Positions 33,003 to 42,091 of a stretch of 64,000 bases of DNA are shown piece after piece; the first letter of the stretch is position 1; each line of letters begins with the position of its first letter. Source of the stretch: Solirubrobacteraceae bacterium (GTDB lineage Bacteria; Actinomycetota; Thermoleophilia; Solirubrobacterales; Solirubrobacteraceae); NCBI GenBank assembly GCA_029263125.1, contig JAJCYD010000052.1, positions 1-64,000 on the forward strand. Direction: 5' to 3'. The notes under the pieces were generated by a model, which was not told the origin of the DNA, did not search any database, and saw only the letters and a program-made list of their open reading frames with translations. A program made the position numbers and the translations under genes.

Positions 33003-33638
33003 CTACGAGCCGCCTGCGCCGACCGCCCGGACGCTGACCCAGCTCTTGACGAGCGGCCCCACGCGCTCGGGCACGGGCGGGCCGAACAGCGCGTCCATCT
33101 CGGCACGCCGCAGCAGGGCGATGTCCTCCCAGTCGCCGGCGACGCCCAGGCGCCAGTAGGGGCGGCGCAGCGCCGGCGGCAGCCAGTGCGCCGCGGGCAG
33201 CAGCGCGTGCGGCTCGACGGGAAACGAGAACGCCGGGGTCTGCACGTACCAGCCGCGCGCGACGCGCCGCAGCTCGCGGGCGAAGGCGTCGCGATCAGCC
33301 GGCGCGACATGCTCGATGACGCTCGAGCAGTAGGCCAGGTCGAACTGCTCGTCCTCGAAGGGCAGTCCGTCGAGCACGTCGGCCACCACGAGGGGGCCGG
33401 GATAGTCCGGTCGCTGCGTGACGTCGACGCCGGTGACGTCGAGGTCGGGCTCGTGGCGGCGCAGGCCCAGGCGCCCGCAGCCGATGTCGACGATGGTGCT
33501 CTGCGCCGTCACCCCGCACAGCGCGAAGAGCTGTTCGTGGCGGCGCATGCGCGCCCGGCCGGAGGCGACCGATGCCGCCCGCGACCGCAGCCCCGCCTTG
33601 GACGTCGCATAGACGTTCTCAGAGCCCCACCGTGACAC
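33003..33638 (-). CDS. SAM-dependent methyltransferase (class I)
   Basis: A 211-residue Rossmann methyltransferase. Motif I reads IVDIGCGRLGL (about 49-59), the acidic residue ending strand 2 is in VTGVDVTQR, and LAYCSSVIEHVAPADRDAF is the post-II/III region typical of Methyltransf_11 enzymes. The C-terminal part (FPVEPHALLPAAHWLP) suggests a glycolipid, quinone or polysaccharide-related acceptor, but no substrate can be named. GTG 33638 lies 7 nt after TACGCT. It is divergent from a second methyltransferase. Confidence 0.82.
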   Translation of the reverse strand: MSRWGSENVYATSKAGLRSRAASVASGRARMRRHEQLFALCGVTAQSTIVDIGCGRLGLRRHEPDLDVTGVDVTQRPDYPGPLVVADVLDGLPFEDEQFDLAYCSSVIEHVAPADRDAFARELRRVARGWYVQTPAFSFPVEPHALLPAAHWLPPALRRPYWRLGVAGDWEDIALLRRAEMDALFGPPVPERVGPLVKSWVSVRAVGAGGS

Positions 33639-33645
33639 GCGCCCC

Positions 33646-33651
33646 AGCGTA
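33646..33651 (-). promoter_or_regulatory. -10 hexamer TACGCT of the methyltransferase gene
   Basis: TACGCT lies 7 nt before GTG 33638. Only 56 bp separate the two divergent methyltransferase genes. Confidence 0.48.
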
Positions 33652-33694
33652 GTCCGCGCCCGTCGGGCAGGTAGCCTGGGCGTCGGCCAGCCAG

Positions 33695-34408
33695 ATGAGC
33701 GAGACCTACGACCCCGAGAACCTCCTCGATCGCCATTCCAAGCCGGCCACGCTCGCCGTGCAGTACGAGCGCGGCAAGCGCCGCGAGCGCGAGCTCCTGG
33801 ATCGCCATCTCGGCCTGGAGGGCGGCGACGCGATCTCGATCGGCTGCGGCTGGCACCCCGGCCGCCACCTGCTGCCCGCGCCGCAATGGCGGCTCGTCGC
33901 GGCCGACCTGGACCCGGAGCGCCCGCGCCAGGCGGTGCAGCGGGGCTTTGCCGACGAGGGACTTCAGGGCGCGGCCGGCGAGCTGCACGCCCTGCCCGAC
34001 GCGTCATTCGACGTCGTCCTGCACCGCCTGGTGCTGCACCACGTCGCCTTCCAGGGGTCCCTGGAGCCCTGCCTGGCCGAGGCCCATCGCCTGCTGCGCC
34101 CCGGTGGCGCGCTCGTGGCGATCGAGCCCAACCTCTTTCACCCGATCGGCGCGACGCTCGCGCTCGCCAACCGCGCGGGACTCGGCGTACGGGTGCACGG
34201 CACGCCCGACGACATTCCGCTGTCTCCGCGCCGGCTGATGGCGCAGGCGCGCGCCGCCGGGCTGGCGCCGCAGCTGCATGCCGTCAGCTTCTCGTGGCGG
34301 CGCCTGCCCGTCGCCGCGCAGCGAGCGGTCGGCGCGCTGGATCGTCATGGATCGGCGCCCGGCCTGCGCTGGGCCGGGCACACCTTCATGCTGATCGCGC
34401 GCCGCTGA
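33695..34408 (+). CDS. SAM-dependent methyltransferase (Methyltransf_11 type)
   Basis: A 237-residue class I methyltransferase. Motif I is shortened to ISIGCGWHPG; LVAADLDPERPRQA carries the ribose-binding Asp, FDVVLHRLVLHHVAFQG the motif IV/V region, and RLLRPGGALVAIEPN the typical strand 5. The acceptor is unknown. A TAGCCT at about 33672-33677 lies 17 nt before ATG 33695. Its stop and that of the convergent glycoside hydrolase lie in one hairpin. Confidence 0.83.
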   Translation: MSETYDPENLLDRHSKPATLAVQYERGKRRERELLDRHLGLEGGDAISIGCGWHPGRHLLPAPQWRLVAADLDPERPRQAVQRGFADEGLQGAAGELHALPDASFDVVLHRLVLHHVAFQGSLEPCLAEAHRLLRPGGALVAIEPNLFHPIGATLALANRAGLGVRVHGTPDDIPLSPRRLMAQARAAGLAPQLHAVSFSWRRLPVAAQRAVGALDRHGSAPGLRWAGHTFMLIARR

Positions 34409-34420
34409 GTCAGCTCAGCG
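34403..34420. terminator. Hairpin spanning two convergent stop codons
   Basis: CGCTGAG-TCAG-CTCAGCG, a perfect 7-bp stem with a 4-nt loop. TGA 34406-34408 ends the methyltransferase and TGA 34417-34415 ends the glycoside hydrolase. It may end transcripts in both directions; there is no T-tract. Confidence 0.38.
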
Positions 34421-35803
34421 CTTGTAGGAGCGGACCGGGTAGCCCTTCAGCTCCTCGCCGGCCTCGTTCTCCCAGGTGACGTTCCAGCGCCGTCCCGAGC
34501 GCCAGTTGGCGCTGAAGCGGAAGTAGCCGCGTGAGTCCGTGCGCACGGTGCGCAGCTTGCGGTACTTGCTGGAGCCCTTGTTGGCGTACGTGACCGTCGC
34601 CGTCGTGCGGCCGCCGGCAGGTCGCACGAGGCCCCAGACCGACACCTTGCGGCCCTTGCGCTGCACAGCCAGCGGCAACGGGAAGGACCGCAGCGACGGC
34701 TTCGCCTTGCCGTCGGAGAAACGCAGCCCTGACTCGAAGCCCGGATAGGACTTCTCGCCGTCGGAGTCGACTTCGGGCTCGGAGTCGGTCAGCAGGTACT
34801 GCGAGAACGAGGCGACGCGCGACGTGTAGTACGCCGTGCGCTCGGCGATCGCGCGGTACTGCACCTGCCGCGACAGCGACACCCCCTGGATCTTGTCGGG
34901 CGTGGACTGGATGCCGAACTCCGTCAGGTGGATCGGCAGCTTCTTCGTCAGCGCCTTCGCCCTGCGGGCGCGATCCAGCGCCCGCGTCAGGCGGCGCAGC
35001 ACGCCGATCGTGACGTCGTCGCGGTTTGCGGGCTTGAAGAACGGGCCCTGGCGCGTCGTATACGCGTGGTGGGCGTAGCCGTCGGGGCTCAGGGCCTTGC
35101 AGGTGCCCATGCGCTTGTACTTCGAGCTCAGGCACAGCATGCCGCGCAGGAAGCGCAGCGGTGCGACGACGCGCCCGGTTCCGCGCGGCGACGTCTCGCC
35201 GATGAGGACGTCGTCGTCCTCCTGGCCGGCCTTCTCGAGGCCGCGCACGCCCGCCTGGTAGAGGCTGCGGTAGAGCTTGGGCGAGGTCGCGCGGCCGCCG
35301 CGCGAGAACTGCGGGCGCAGGAACTGCGGCTGGTTGGGCTCGTTCCAGATCGCCCAGCTGTCGACCTGGTCGCCGTACTTGCGTCCGACCGCGGTCGTGA
35401 AGGCGGCAAAGGCCGACGGCCGCGGACGCGTGAGGTTGTCGAGCTTGGCCTTGGTCGCCCACTTGGGCACGGGCCCCGAGATCGTCATGAGAACCGGCCA
35501 GCCGCGCTCCTTGGCGGCGGCCATGACCGCGTCGTACTCGCCCCAGTTGTAGCCGGCGGGGGTCGTCTGCTGGAAGTCCGGGCGGGTGCGCTGGTCAGCG
35601 CCGGGCGCGACCTTCGACCACGTGAGGATGACCCGCAATCGCTTGACGCCGAGCGACTGCAGCTCTTCGAGCGCGGCCGGGCGCTTGGCGGGGTCCATGA
35701 GGTCGCGCGGGGCCTCGAAGGTCAGCGTCTGCCCGCGCGACGCGCTCGCGGGCGCGCTCAGCAGCAGGCACAGCAGGAGGGTGAGGGGGATCAGTCGTAG
35801 CAC
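34415..35803 (-). CDS. Secreted glycoside hydrolase, clan GH-A (GH39/GH5-like)
   Basis: A 462-residue exoenzyme. A signal peptide ends at about residue 22 (LLLSAPASAS). A TIM-barrel domain carries the clan-A acid/base in WAIWNEPNQPQFL and the nucleophile in IHLTEFGIQS; YAHHAYTT and PVLMTISGPVPKWA support the fold. The last about 100 residues look like a beta-sandwich (VSVWGLVRPAGGRTTATVTY, RSGRRWNVTWENEAGEE). The polysaccharide is unknown. GTG 35803 starts the signal peptide; a longer upstream frame lacks sense as a leader. Confidence 0.82.
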   Translation of the reverse strand: MLRLIPLTLLLCLLLSAPASASRGQTLTFEAPRDLMDPAKRPAALEELQSLGVKRLRVILTWSKVAPGADQRTRPDFQQTTPAGYNWGEYDAVMAAAKERGWPVLMTISGPVPKWATKAKLDNLTRPRPSAFAAFTTAVGRKYGDQVDSWAIWNEPNQPQFLRPQFSRGGRATSPKLYRSLYQAGVRGLEKAGQEDDDVLIGETSPRGTGRVVAPLRFLRGMLCLSSKYKRMGTCKALSPDGYAHHAYTTRQGPFFKPANRDDVTIGVLRRLTRALDRARRAKALTKKLPIHLTEFGIQSTPDKIQGVSLSRQVQYRAIAERTAYYTSRVASFSQYLLTDSEPEVDSDGEKSYPGFESGLRFSDGKAKPSLRSFPLPLAVQRKGRKVSVWGLVRPAGGRTTATVTYANKGSSKYRKLRTVRTDSRGYFRFSANWRSGRRWNVTWENEAGEELKGYPVRSYKR

Positions 35804-35852
35804 CGAGATACCAACCGATCGGCAAGGGCAAGGTTGCGGCGCGGCGGATGAT

Positions 35853-36086
35853 TCAGGCGGCCTTGGGGCCGTCGGATGAGTCGCCGTCCGAGCTGGTCGA
35901 CGCGCTCTGGCCACCGGTCGAGCCGCCCGTGGCTGCGGCGTCGCGCAGCTCGGCGAGCTTGAGCTTGGCCTTGTCGACCTGCTGCTTGGTCTTGGGGTCG
36001 TTTGCGAACTGCTGGGCCTTGTCGACGAGCTTCTTGCCCTGCGGCGACTGGGCGAGCTTCGTGAAACTTCTCATGAGGGAGGACAT
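35853..36086 (-). CDS. Small conserved actinobacterial protein, function unknown
   Basis: 77 residues. The first 50 form an amphipathic helical region (FTKLAQSPQGKKLVDKAQQF, DPKTKQQVDKAKLKLAELRD), and the rest is a disordered Ser/Gly tail. The pattern resembles short Rv-type conserved proteins of actinobacteria; no function is established to my knowledge. ATG 36086 lies 7 nt after TAGTCT, so it seems to have its own leaderless promoter. Confidence 0.72.
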   Translation of the reverse strand: MSSLMRSFTKLAQSPQGKKLVDKAQQFANDPKTKQQVDKAKLKLAELRDAAATGGSTGGQSASTSSDGDSSDGPKAA

Positions 36087-36093
36087 GACGTCC

Positions 36094-36099
36094 AGACTA
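36094..36099 (-). promoter_or_regulatory. -10 hexamer TAGTCT of the 77-residue protein gene
   Basis: TAGTCT lies 7 nt before ATG 36086. It overlaps the TAG stop region of the CtaG-like gene (which ends at 36097), so both signals share bases. Confidence 0.48.
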
Positions 36100-36984
36100 C
36101 CTTCCGGATCCTTCTTGGATCCGGGCTCGAAGCTCTGCCCCGCGCCCGGCCGCGACGGCCCTGGCGGCCCGGCGCTCGTCCAGCGCGACCCCTCCGGCGG
36201 CGGCCAGCTCCAGCAGCTCCTGGCGTTCCTGGCCCTCGCGCGCGCTGCGCAGGAACAGCCAGCAGAACAGGCACAACGTGAGGATCGACCCCTCGACCAT
36301 CATGATCGAGCCGGCCACGACCTGATCGGTCTGCGCAGAGATTCCGCGCGCCCGTTCGCCCGCGGCGTAGACGCCGAAGAACGCGCCCCCCGTCCAGACG
36401 AAGACGTTCGCTAGCACCGTCGTCGTCAGGCGCACCCCGACGATGTAGCCGAGCTTGGCGGCGTTGCCGAACCACGCCGGCTTGGGCAGCGGGCCGAGCA
36501 GCGCCATCCACATGTTGATGCCCAGCCCGACGAACAGCATGTGCTGGACGGCGTGCACGGTGTCGTTGGTCACGGCCGCCTCGTGCGGCCCGACGAGATG
36601 CCAGAACAGCAGGTCGACCGCCCACAGCGAGAACGCCGGCACGGGGTGGGCGAGCCCGCGCATCCAGCCGAGCACCGGCGCGCGTAGCAGCGGCGCCAGC
36701 AGCGGACCGGTCAGCCCGAGCACGAGCAGCAGTGCGCCGAGATCGGCTAACAGCAGGTGCTCGGCCATGTGCGCTGCGAACAGCTCGTCTGACACCGTGC
36801 CAAGCGCCACGAGCGACACGGCGATGATGCTCAGGCCGCCGTACCAGCACCACTGCCGCCAGCTCGCCACGGGCCTGCCCTGCCGGGCGAGCTTGCGCGC
36901 GCGGACGAGGTACAGCACGCCGAAGGCGATGGCCGGCGCAAGCTGCAGCGGGTCGACCTCGACGGCGGCGGCGATCGGAAGCAT
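36097..36984 (-). CDS. CtaG/caa3-type cytochrome c oxidase assembly protein
   Basis: A 295-residue polytopic protein of the caa3_CtaG family (PF09678), with about seven hydrophobic segments. Family motifs: AAHMAEHLLLADLGALLLVLGL, an LFWHLVGPHEAAV loop and HAVQHMLFVGLGINMWMALLG, rich in membrane His residues thought to bind copper. It is involved in heme-copper oxidase maturation. The C-terminal tail is charged and cytosolic. ATG 36984 lies 9 nt after TAGCGT. Confidence 0.85.
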   Translation of the reverse strand: MLPIAAAVEVDPLQLAPAIAFGVLYLVRARKLARQGRPVASWRQWCWYGGLSIIAVSLVALGTVSDELFAAHMAEHLLLADLGALLLVLGLTGPLLAPLLRAPVLGWMRGLAHPVPAFSLWAVDLLFWHLVGPHEAAVTNDTVHAVQHMLFVGLGINMWMALLGPLPKPAWFGNAAKLGYIVGVRLTTTVLANVFVWTGGAFFGVYAAGERARGISAQTDQVVAGSIMMVEGSILTLCLFCWLFLRSAREGQERQELLELAAAGGVALDERRAARAVAAGRGAELRARIQEGSGR

Positions 36985-36993
36985 CGGCTCCGA

Positions 36994-36999
36994 ACGCTA
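36994..36999 (-). promoter_or_regulatory. -10 hexamer TAGCGT of the CtaG-like gene
   Basis: TAGCGT lies 9 nt before ATG 36984 and overlaps the stop codon of the DMT transporter (36997-36999). Confidence 0.42.
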
Positions 37000-37863
37000 C
37001 GCCCCGGCGGCGATCAGCACGACGCCACACAGCGCGACGAGGACTCCCGCGCGCTGGATGCCGCGCACGCGCTCGCCGAGCACGCTCGCCGCGAGGATGA
37101 CGGTGATGACCGGATACAGGGAGCTCGCGACGGCGACGGTCGACAGCTCACCCACCGTCGTGGCGATGTTGTAGAGGCCGTTGGCGCCGAGATCCAGCAG
37201 GCCGATGACCGCCAGCGCGGCGAGTTCTCGGCCCCTGGGCATGCCGCTTGCGAGGCCGCCGGCATGCCTGCGCAGCGCGAGCACGGCGAACGCCACCAGC
37301 AACGGCATGCCCGCGGCACGCGAGCACAGCAGCGTCCAGGCGACGTCCTCGCGCGCGCCGATCTCCGACAGCACGAAGTACCCCCCGAAGCCGAATCCGG
37401 CCAGGACCGCCAGCACGATGCTCTGGCGCTGCTCGCGCGTGCCGGACGACCCGCCGTCATCCTCGCGCGAGGCCAGCACCACGCCGAGGACCGCTGCCGC
37501 GAGGCCGATCGACCGCAGCAGTCCGGGCCGGTCGCCGGTCGCCAGCCCCACGAGCACCGGCAGCGCCACGCCGGTCGCCGCGATCGGGGCGACGATGCTC
37601 ATCGTCCCGATCGCCAGCGCGCGGTAGAAGGCGGCCAGGCCGGTGATGCCGACGAGGCCCGAGCCCAGCGCCGCGAGGATCGCCTGCGAGCTGGGCGGGC
37701 CGGCGCCGCGCGCGAGCACGATCGCCACCATCACCACGAGCGCCGTGGCGTACATGCACGACAGCACGACCGCGACCGCGTAGCGGCGGCTCTTCAGGCC
37801 CCCGAAGAAGTCCGCGGCGCCCCACAGCAGCGACGAGCCCAGCGCGATCGCCAGCGCGGCCAT
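36997..37863 (-). CDS. EamA/DMT-superfamily transporter
   Basis: A 288-residue membrane protein with ten predicted helices in two homologous EamA repeats: WGAADFFGGLKSRR at the first helix and AALAVIGLLDLGANGLYNIA in the second half. The STVAVASSLYPVITVILAASVLGERV segment is the usual EamA end motif. Exporters of amino acids or metabolites share this fold; the substrate is unknown. It ends 12 bp upstream of the CtaG start. Confidence 0.85.
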   Translation of the reverse strand: MAALAIALGSSLLWGAADFFGGLKSRRYAVAVVLSCMYATALVVMVAIVLARGAGPPSSQAILAALGSGLVGITGLAAFYRALAIGTMSIVAPIAATGVALPVLVGLATGDRPGLLRSIGLAAAVLGVVLASREDDGGSSGTREQRQSIVLAVLAGFGFGGYFVLSEIGAREDVAWTLLCSRAAGMPLLVAFAVLALRRHAGGLASGMPRGRELAALAVIGLLDLGANGLYNIATTVGELSTVAVASSLYPVITVILAASVLGERVRGIQRAGVLVALCGVVLIAAGA

Positions 37864-37884
37864 CGACGACCGCTCGGCGCGTTC

Positions 37885-39432
37885 TCAGCCGCGCTTGCGG
37901 CGGCGGCCGAAGAGCAGCCGCAGCCCGCCGAAGAGCGCCTTGGAGGTGCTCGCGCGGTAGGGGAACATGAACGGCTCGCGCTTGAGGTGCAGGCGGCTGA
38001 TCATCAGCGACTGCTGCTTGGCGTACTTGCGGATGCCCCCAGCGCCGTGGCGCGAGCCCATCCCGGAAGCCTTCCAGCCGCCCATCGGCAGCTCCACGGC
38101 CATGTAGTTCATCAGCGCGTCGTTGACGCACACCGCGCCTGCCTGCAGGCGACGTGCCAGCCGATTGCCGCGTTCGCGATCGCCGGTGTAGATCGACGCG
38201 GCGAGGCCGTAGGGCGAGTCGTTGGCCAGGCGCAGCGCCTCCTCGGCGTCGGCGACGCGCATGATCGGCAGCGTCGGCCCGAAGGTCTCCTCGGTCATCG
38301 CGGCCATCGTGTGATCGACGTCGACGAGCACCGTCGGCTCGTAGAAACGGCCCGTGCCGGCGCCGCGGTGACCGCCGGTGAGCACCCGCGCGCCCTTGGA
38401 TACGGCGTCGGCGACGTGGCGCTCGACAATCTCAAGCTGCGCGCCGGTCGTCATCGCGCCGACCTCTGCCGTCGCGGGCCCGGTCGACGCGCCCTGGCGG
38501 ATCGTGCAGACCTTGTCCATGATCCGCGCCAGGAAGTCGTCGTAGACCGGCGCTTCGACGTACACGCGCTCCACGGAGACGCAGGTCTGCCCGCCGTTGA
38601 GCATCGAGTAGTAGACGGCGGCGTTGGCGGCGCGCTCGAGGTCGGCGTCGGCGAGGACGATCAGCGGGTCCTTGCCACCAAGCTCGAGCGACACGGGCGT
38701 CAGCGTCTCGGCGGCGCGTGCCATGACCTTCTTGCCGGTCGCCGTCGAGCCCGTGAACATGATCATGTCGACCTCGTCGACGAGCGCGCCGCCCGTCGCG
38801 CCACGCCCGGTCGCCACCTGCAAGACACCGGCGGGCAGGCCGCACTCGGCCAGGCCGTCGGCGATCAGCAGCGATGTCAGCGGCGTGATCTCCGATGGCT
38901 TGAGGATCACGCAGTTGCCGGCCATGAGGGCAGGGATGGCGTCGCCGAAGGAGTTGACCAGCGGGTAGTTCCAGGGGCCGATGATGCCGACGAGCCCGAG
39001 CGGCTCGTAGCGCGTGACGAGCTTCTTGCCGGCGACGACGAGCGTGCGGACGCGCACCGTCTCCTCGGCGAGGAAGCGCTCGGCGTGCTTGACCCAGAAC
39101 CGCAGGGCGCCGCCGGTGTAGACGAGCTCGATGAGGTTGGCGTCCTCGTAGGTCTTGCCGGTCTCCGAGACGATCGTCGACACGACGCGGTCGGCGTTGT
39201 CCATCAGCCAGCCGCGGAAGTCCGCCAGCACCGCTCCTCGACCCTCGAAGCCGAGGGCCTCCCAGGCGGGCTGCGCGGCCCGTCCGGCGATCGCCAGCTC
39301 GGCGATCCGCGCGGCCGGCATGTCGGGGAGGTGGGCGATCACCTCGCCGGTGGCGGGGTTCTCGACGGCGATCTCCGCGCCCGCTCCGCGGCCGTTGGTG
39401 CTGTGGGCGGTCGTGGTGTCGACGGTGGCCAT
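37885..39432 (-). CDS. Aldehyde dehydrogenase family protein
   Basis: A 515-residue NAD(P)-dependent aldehyde dehydrogenase of the succinate-semialdehyde / coniferyl-type branch. Key elements: GIIGPWNYPL, KPSEITPLTS, FTGSTATGKKV (cofactor loop), SLELGGKDPLIV (general-base Glu) and NGGQTCVSVERVYV (catalytic Cys), with EETFGPTLPIM. The C-terminus has a basic, hydrophobic extension (KALFGGLRLLFGRRRKRG) as in membrane-associated fatty aldehyde dehydrogenases. ATG 39432 has a GAGGAG ribosome site, unlike most genes here; a TATGGT further upstream may be its promoter. Confidence 0.9.
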   Translation of the reverse strand: MATVDTTTAHSTNGRGAGAEIAVENPATGEVIAHLPDMPAARIAELAIAGRAAQPAWEALGFEGRGAVLADFRGWLMDNADRVVSTIVSETGKTYEDANLIELVYTGGALRFWVKHAERFLAEETVRVRTLVVAGKKLVTRYEPLGLVGIIGPWNYPLVNSFGDAIPALMAGNCVILKPSEITPLTSLLIADGLAECGLPAGVLQVATGRGATGGALVDEVDMIMFTGSTATGKKVMARAAETLTPVSLELGGKDPLIVLADADLERAANAAVYYSMLNGGQTCVSVERVYVEAPVYDDFLARIMDKVCTIRQGASTGPATAEVGAMTTGAQLEIVERHVADAVSKGARVLTGGHRGAGTGRFYEPTVLVDVDHTMAAMTEETFGPTLPIMRVADAEEALRLANDSPYGLAASIYTGDRERGNRLARRLQAGAVCVNDALMNYMAVELPMGGWKASGMGSRHGAGGIRKYAKQQSLMISRLHLKREPFMFPYRASTSKALFGGLRLLFGRRRKRG

Positions 39433-39631
39433 GGCGCTTCTCCTCGATTCGACGGTCTGCTGACACCATAGCCCCAGGAGATACCGGCGCCGCGCGGCGC
39501 ACGAGGCCGGCGACGGTCGTCGATCCGCGGTCACTCGGGGCGTCGGCAGGACGACTGGATGCGCGGGAATTGCGCGCCGTCGACGAAACGTTCGCGCTGA
39601 TCCTCGGCCGCTGACGCGCGCTGCGCCGGCA

Positions 39632-40456
39632 TCACGAGATCGCGTGTGTGCCCGCGAGCACGAGCACCGCGCTGCCGAGCACGACCCGGTAGGCCACGAA
39701 GACGCCGGTGGTGTGCGTCATGAGGAACTTCAGCAGGAAGGCGATCGAGGCGTAGCCGGTCACGAACGCCAACAGCGTGGCCAGCGCGGTCGGTCCGGCG
39801 CCGACGGCGCCCTCGGCGCTGCCGTCGAGGACGCCGCGCATCTCGAACAGGCCGCTCAGCACGACTGCGGGGATCGACAGCAGAAACGAGAAGCGCGCCG
39901 CGGCGACACGGTCGAATCCGAGGAACAGCCCTGCGGTGATCGTCGCACCCGAGCGCGAGACGCCGGGGATCAGCGCCAGCGCCTGGGCGAAGCCGATGAC
40001 GATCGCGTCGCGCCGGGTGATCGCCGTGATGTCGCGCCGGCGGCTGGAGACCTTCTCGGCCACCAGCAGCACGAGCCCGAGAGCGATCAGCGTCGTGCCG
40101 ATGATGTAGAGGTTGCGTGCGCCGCCCTCGATCTGGTCTTTGAGCGCCAGGCCGATGATCGAGATCGGCACCGTCGCGATGATCAGATACCACCCGAGGC
40201 GCGCGTCGAGCTCGCCGCGCAGCGACGGATCGCGCAGCGACGACAGCCAGGTGCGGACGATGCGCAGCAGGTCGGAGCGGAAGTACAGGACGACCGCGGC
40301 CATCGTGCCGAGCTGGATCACCGCCGAGAACGCGGCGCCGGGGTCCTCCCAGCCGGCGAACGCGGGAACGATGCGCAGGTGGCCGCTGCTGGAGATCGGC
40401 AGGAACTCCGTGAGCCCCTGGACGATGCCCAGGACGATGGCCTGAAGGAAGCTCAA
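39632..40456 (-). CDS. uppP: Undecaprenyl-diphosphatase (UppP/BacA)
   Basis: A 274-residue membrane enzyme that recycles undecaprenyl pyrophosphate for cell-wall synthesis. Signature motifs: QGLTEFLPISSSGHL near the N-terminus (Glu-rich (E/Q)xxxE type) and IPGVSRSGATITAGLFLG (PGxSRSxxT). About eight membrane helices. TTG start at 40456 gives LSFLQAIVLG. It is 36 bp downstream of the cyclophilin gene. Confidence 0.94.
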   Translation of the reverse strand: MSFLQAIVLGIVQGLTEFLPISSSGHLRIVPAFAGWEDPGAAFSAVIQLGTMAAVVLYFRSDLLRIVRTWLSSLRDPSLRGELDARLGWYLIIATVPISIIGLALKDQIEGGARNLYIIGTTLIALGLVLLVAEKVSSRRRDITAITRRDAIVIGFAQALALIPGVSRSGATITAGLFLGFDRVAAARFSFLLSIPAVVLSGLFEMRGVLDGSAEGAVGAGPTALATLLAFVTGYASIAFLLKFLMTHTTGVFVAYRVVLGSAVLVLAGTHAIS

Positions 40457-40492
40457 CGGGGGAGTCTTGGCCGTCGTCGCGGCCGGAGGCTG

Positions 40493-40951
40493 CTAGTCGC
40501 CGAGCTCGATCGAGGAGATGAAGACGGGTGTCGTCGGCTTGTCGGCGCCGCCGGTCGGCACGTTGTTGAGGCGCTCGACGACGTCCTCGCCCTCGATGAC
40601 CTTGCCGAAGACCGTGTGCTTGCCGTCCAGCCACGGTGCCTCGTCGGCGGTGACGACGAAGAACTGCGAGCCGTTGGTGTTCGGACCGGCGTTGGCCATC
40701 GCAAGCGCGCCGCGCACGATCTTGTGGTCGTTGAACTCGTCCTCGAACTGGTACCCCGGACCACCGGTGCCGGTGCCCTGCGGGCAGCCGCCCTGAGCCA
40801 TGAAGTCCTTGATGATGCGGTGGAAGCTCAGACCGTCGTAGAAGCCATCGGTGGCGAGCTTGCGGAAGTTGGCGACGGTCTTCGGCGCGTCCTCGTCGAA
40901 GAGCTCGAAGACGATCACGCCCTCGGTGGTGCGCATGGCGGCGACGGACAT
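40493..40951 (-). CDS. Cyclophilin-type peptidyl-prolyl cis-trans isomerase
   Basis: A 152-residue cytosolic cyclophilin. The core elements are [57 protein letters not shown] and [12 protein letters not shown], including the catalytic Arg (HRI) and substrate-binding Phe and Trp. No signal peptide. ATG 40951 lies 7 nt after TAGACT. Confidence 0.93.
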   Translation of the reverse strand: MSVAAMRTTEGVIVFELFDEDAPKTVANFRKLATDGFYDGLSFHRIIKDFMAQGGCPQGTGTGGPGYQFEDEFNDHKIVRGALAMANAGPNTNGSQFFVVTADEAPWLDGKHTVFGKVIEGEDVVERLNNVPTGGADKPTTPVFISSIELGD

Positions 40952-40958
40952 GGCGCGC

Positions 40959-40964
40959 AGTCTA
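40959..40964 (-). promoter_or_regulatory. -10 hexamer TAGACT of the cyclophilin gene
   Basis: TAGACT lies 7 nt before ATG 40951 and touches the stop codon of the upstream zinc-ribbon gene (40962). Confidence 0.48.
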
Positions 40965-42002
40965 GGGGGTGCCGGCCACGGTCACGTTGCCGATCGCCGC
41001 GCGCGGATCTTTCGCGTTCGTCGGAATCGTCACGTAGAGCAGCAGCAGCTGCTGCTTGCGCTCTGACTTGCCCTGCAGCTTGACGAGGTCGCCGTCCTTG
41101 ACGCCCCTGATGTCGGTGATGTGCTCCCAGCGCTTGTCGAGGATGTCCGCGGGGACCTCCTTCGCGCTGGCGGCGCCGTAGATCTCGACCGTGTACCCCT
41201 CGGTCGGGGTGTCGATGGTGAGCGCGCGCAGGTCGTAGGGCTTGCCGAGGTCCAGCAGCAGACCGGCTCCGATCGGCCTGTCGTCGGCGGGCACCGTGAC
41301 GTCCCAGACGGTCTTCTTGCTCGTGTCGATCGCGTTCTTGGGCGGACCGAACTCGGCGCCTTCGCGCTCGCTGGGGTCATACGTGGTCGCGGCGTCCTTC
41401 TTGAACTTCACGATCTCCGGCTTGGGCTCGTTGGCGGCCTCGCCGCTCGTGGCGGGCGCCTTGCTCGCGGCCGGCGGCTCGTCGCTGGCCTTCGGCTTGG
41501 TCGTGGCGGCCGGCGGCTTGACCGGCGTGTTCGTCGCGGGCGCCGGCGGCTTGACCGGGATGATCGGCGTGCCCGCCGGCGGCTGGCCGGTGGACGGCGC
41601 CCCGCCAGCTGGGGGTGTGACGCCGGGACCGGTCGCGCCCGGCGTGATCGGCGCCGCGGCGATGCCGGGAGGGGCCGTCGCGGGGATCGGCTCACCGCTG
41701 CCGGCGGACGGGGCGGACGCCGCGCGCTCGGCGTCGCTGGTGAGCGCCGCGTAGCTCGCGGTGACCGCGCCGCCGACGAGCAGCAGGGTGACGCTGACCA
41801 CCGAGACGGCAGCACGCCAGCTGGAACGCGTGCCAAGCCGTCCGGGTGCGGCCATACCGCACTCCAGGCACCAGTCCTGGCCAGCCTTCATGCCCGCGCC
41901 ACAGGCGTGGCAGGCGAAGTCGGGGACCTGGACCGGAGCCTCGCCCGGCTCGTGCGACGAGGCGGCGGACGGCGTGGTGCGACCCTTCAGCAGCAGTGCC
42001 AT
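40962..42002 (-). CDS. Zinc-ribbon membrane protein with C-terminal discoidin-like domain
   Basis: A 346-residue single-pass protein. A cytosolic zinc ribbon [19 protein letters not shown] (C-x2-C-x11-C-x2-C, about 31-49) precedes one membrane helix (about 64-86). A long Pro/Ala/Thr-rich linker (90-200) leads to an outside domain (about 210-346) with [18 protein letters not shown] and [16 protein letters not shown], as in F5/8-type (discoidin-like) domains of actinobacterial MviN/FhaB-associated proteins. It may bind the cell wall or glycans. ATG 42002 lies 8 nt after TACCCT. Confidence 0.75.
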   Translation of the reverse strand: MALLLKGRTTPSAASSHEPGEAPVQVPDFACHACGAGMKAGQDWCLECGMAAPGRLGTRSSWRAAVSVVSVTLLLVGGAVTASYAALTSDAERAASAPSAGSGEPIPATAPPGIAAAPITPGATGPGVTPPAGGAPSTGQPPAGTPIIPVKPPAPATNTPVKPPAATTKPKASDEPPAASKAPATSGEAANEPKPEIVKFKKDAATTYDPSEREGAEFGPPKNAIDTSKKTVWDVTVPADDRPIGAGLLLDLGKPYDLRALTIDTPTEGYTVEIYGAASAKEVPADILDKRWEHITDIRGVKDGDLVKLQGKSERKQQLLLLYVTIPTNAKDPRAAIGNVTVAGTP

Positions 42003-42010
42003 TGCTGCAC

Positions 42011-42016
42011 AGGGTA
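42011..42016 (-). promoter_or_regulatory. -10 hexamer TACCCT of the zinc-ribbon gene
   Basis: TACCCT lies 8 nt before ATG 42002. Confidence 0.45.
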
Positions 42017-42091
42017 ACGCGCGTGGGTTGCTGGAGTTGCGGCATCCCGCGCGGCCTCAGGAGCGGGCGTCGCCGCGCGTCCGTCTGATCC

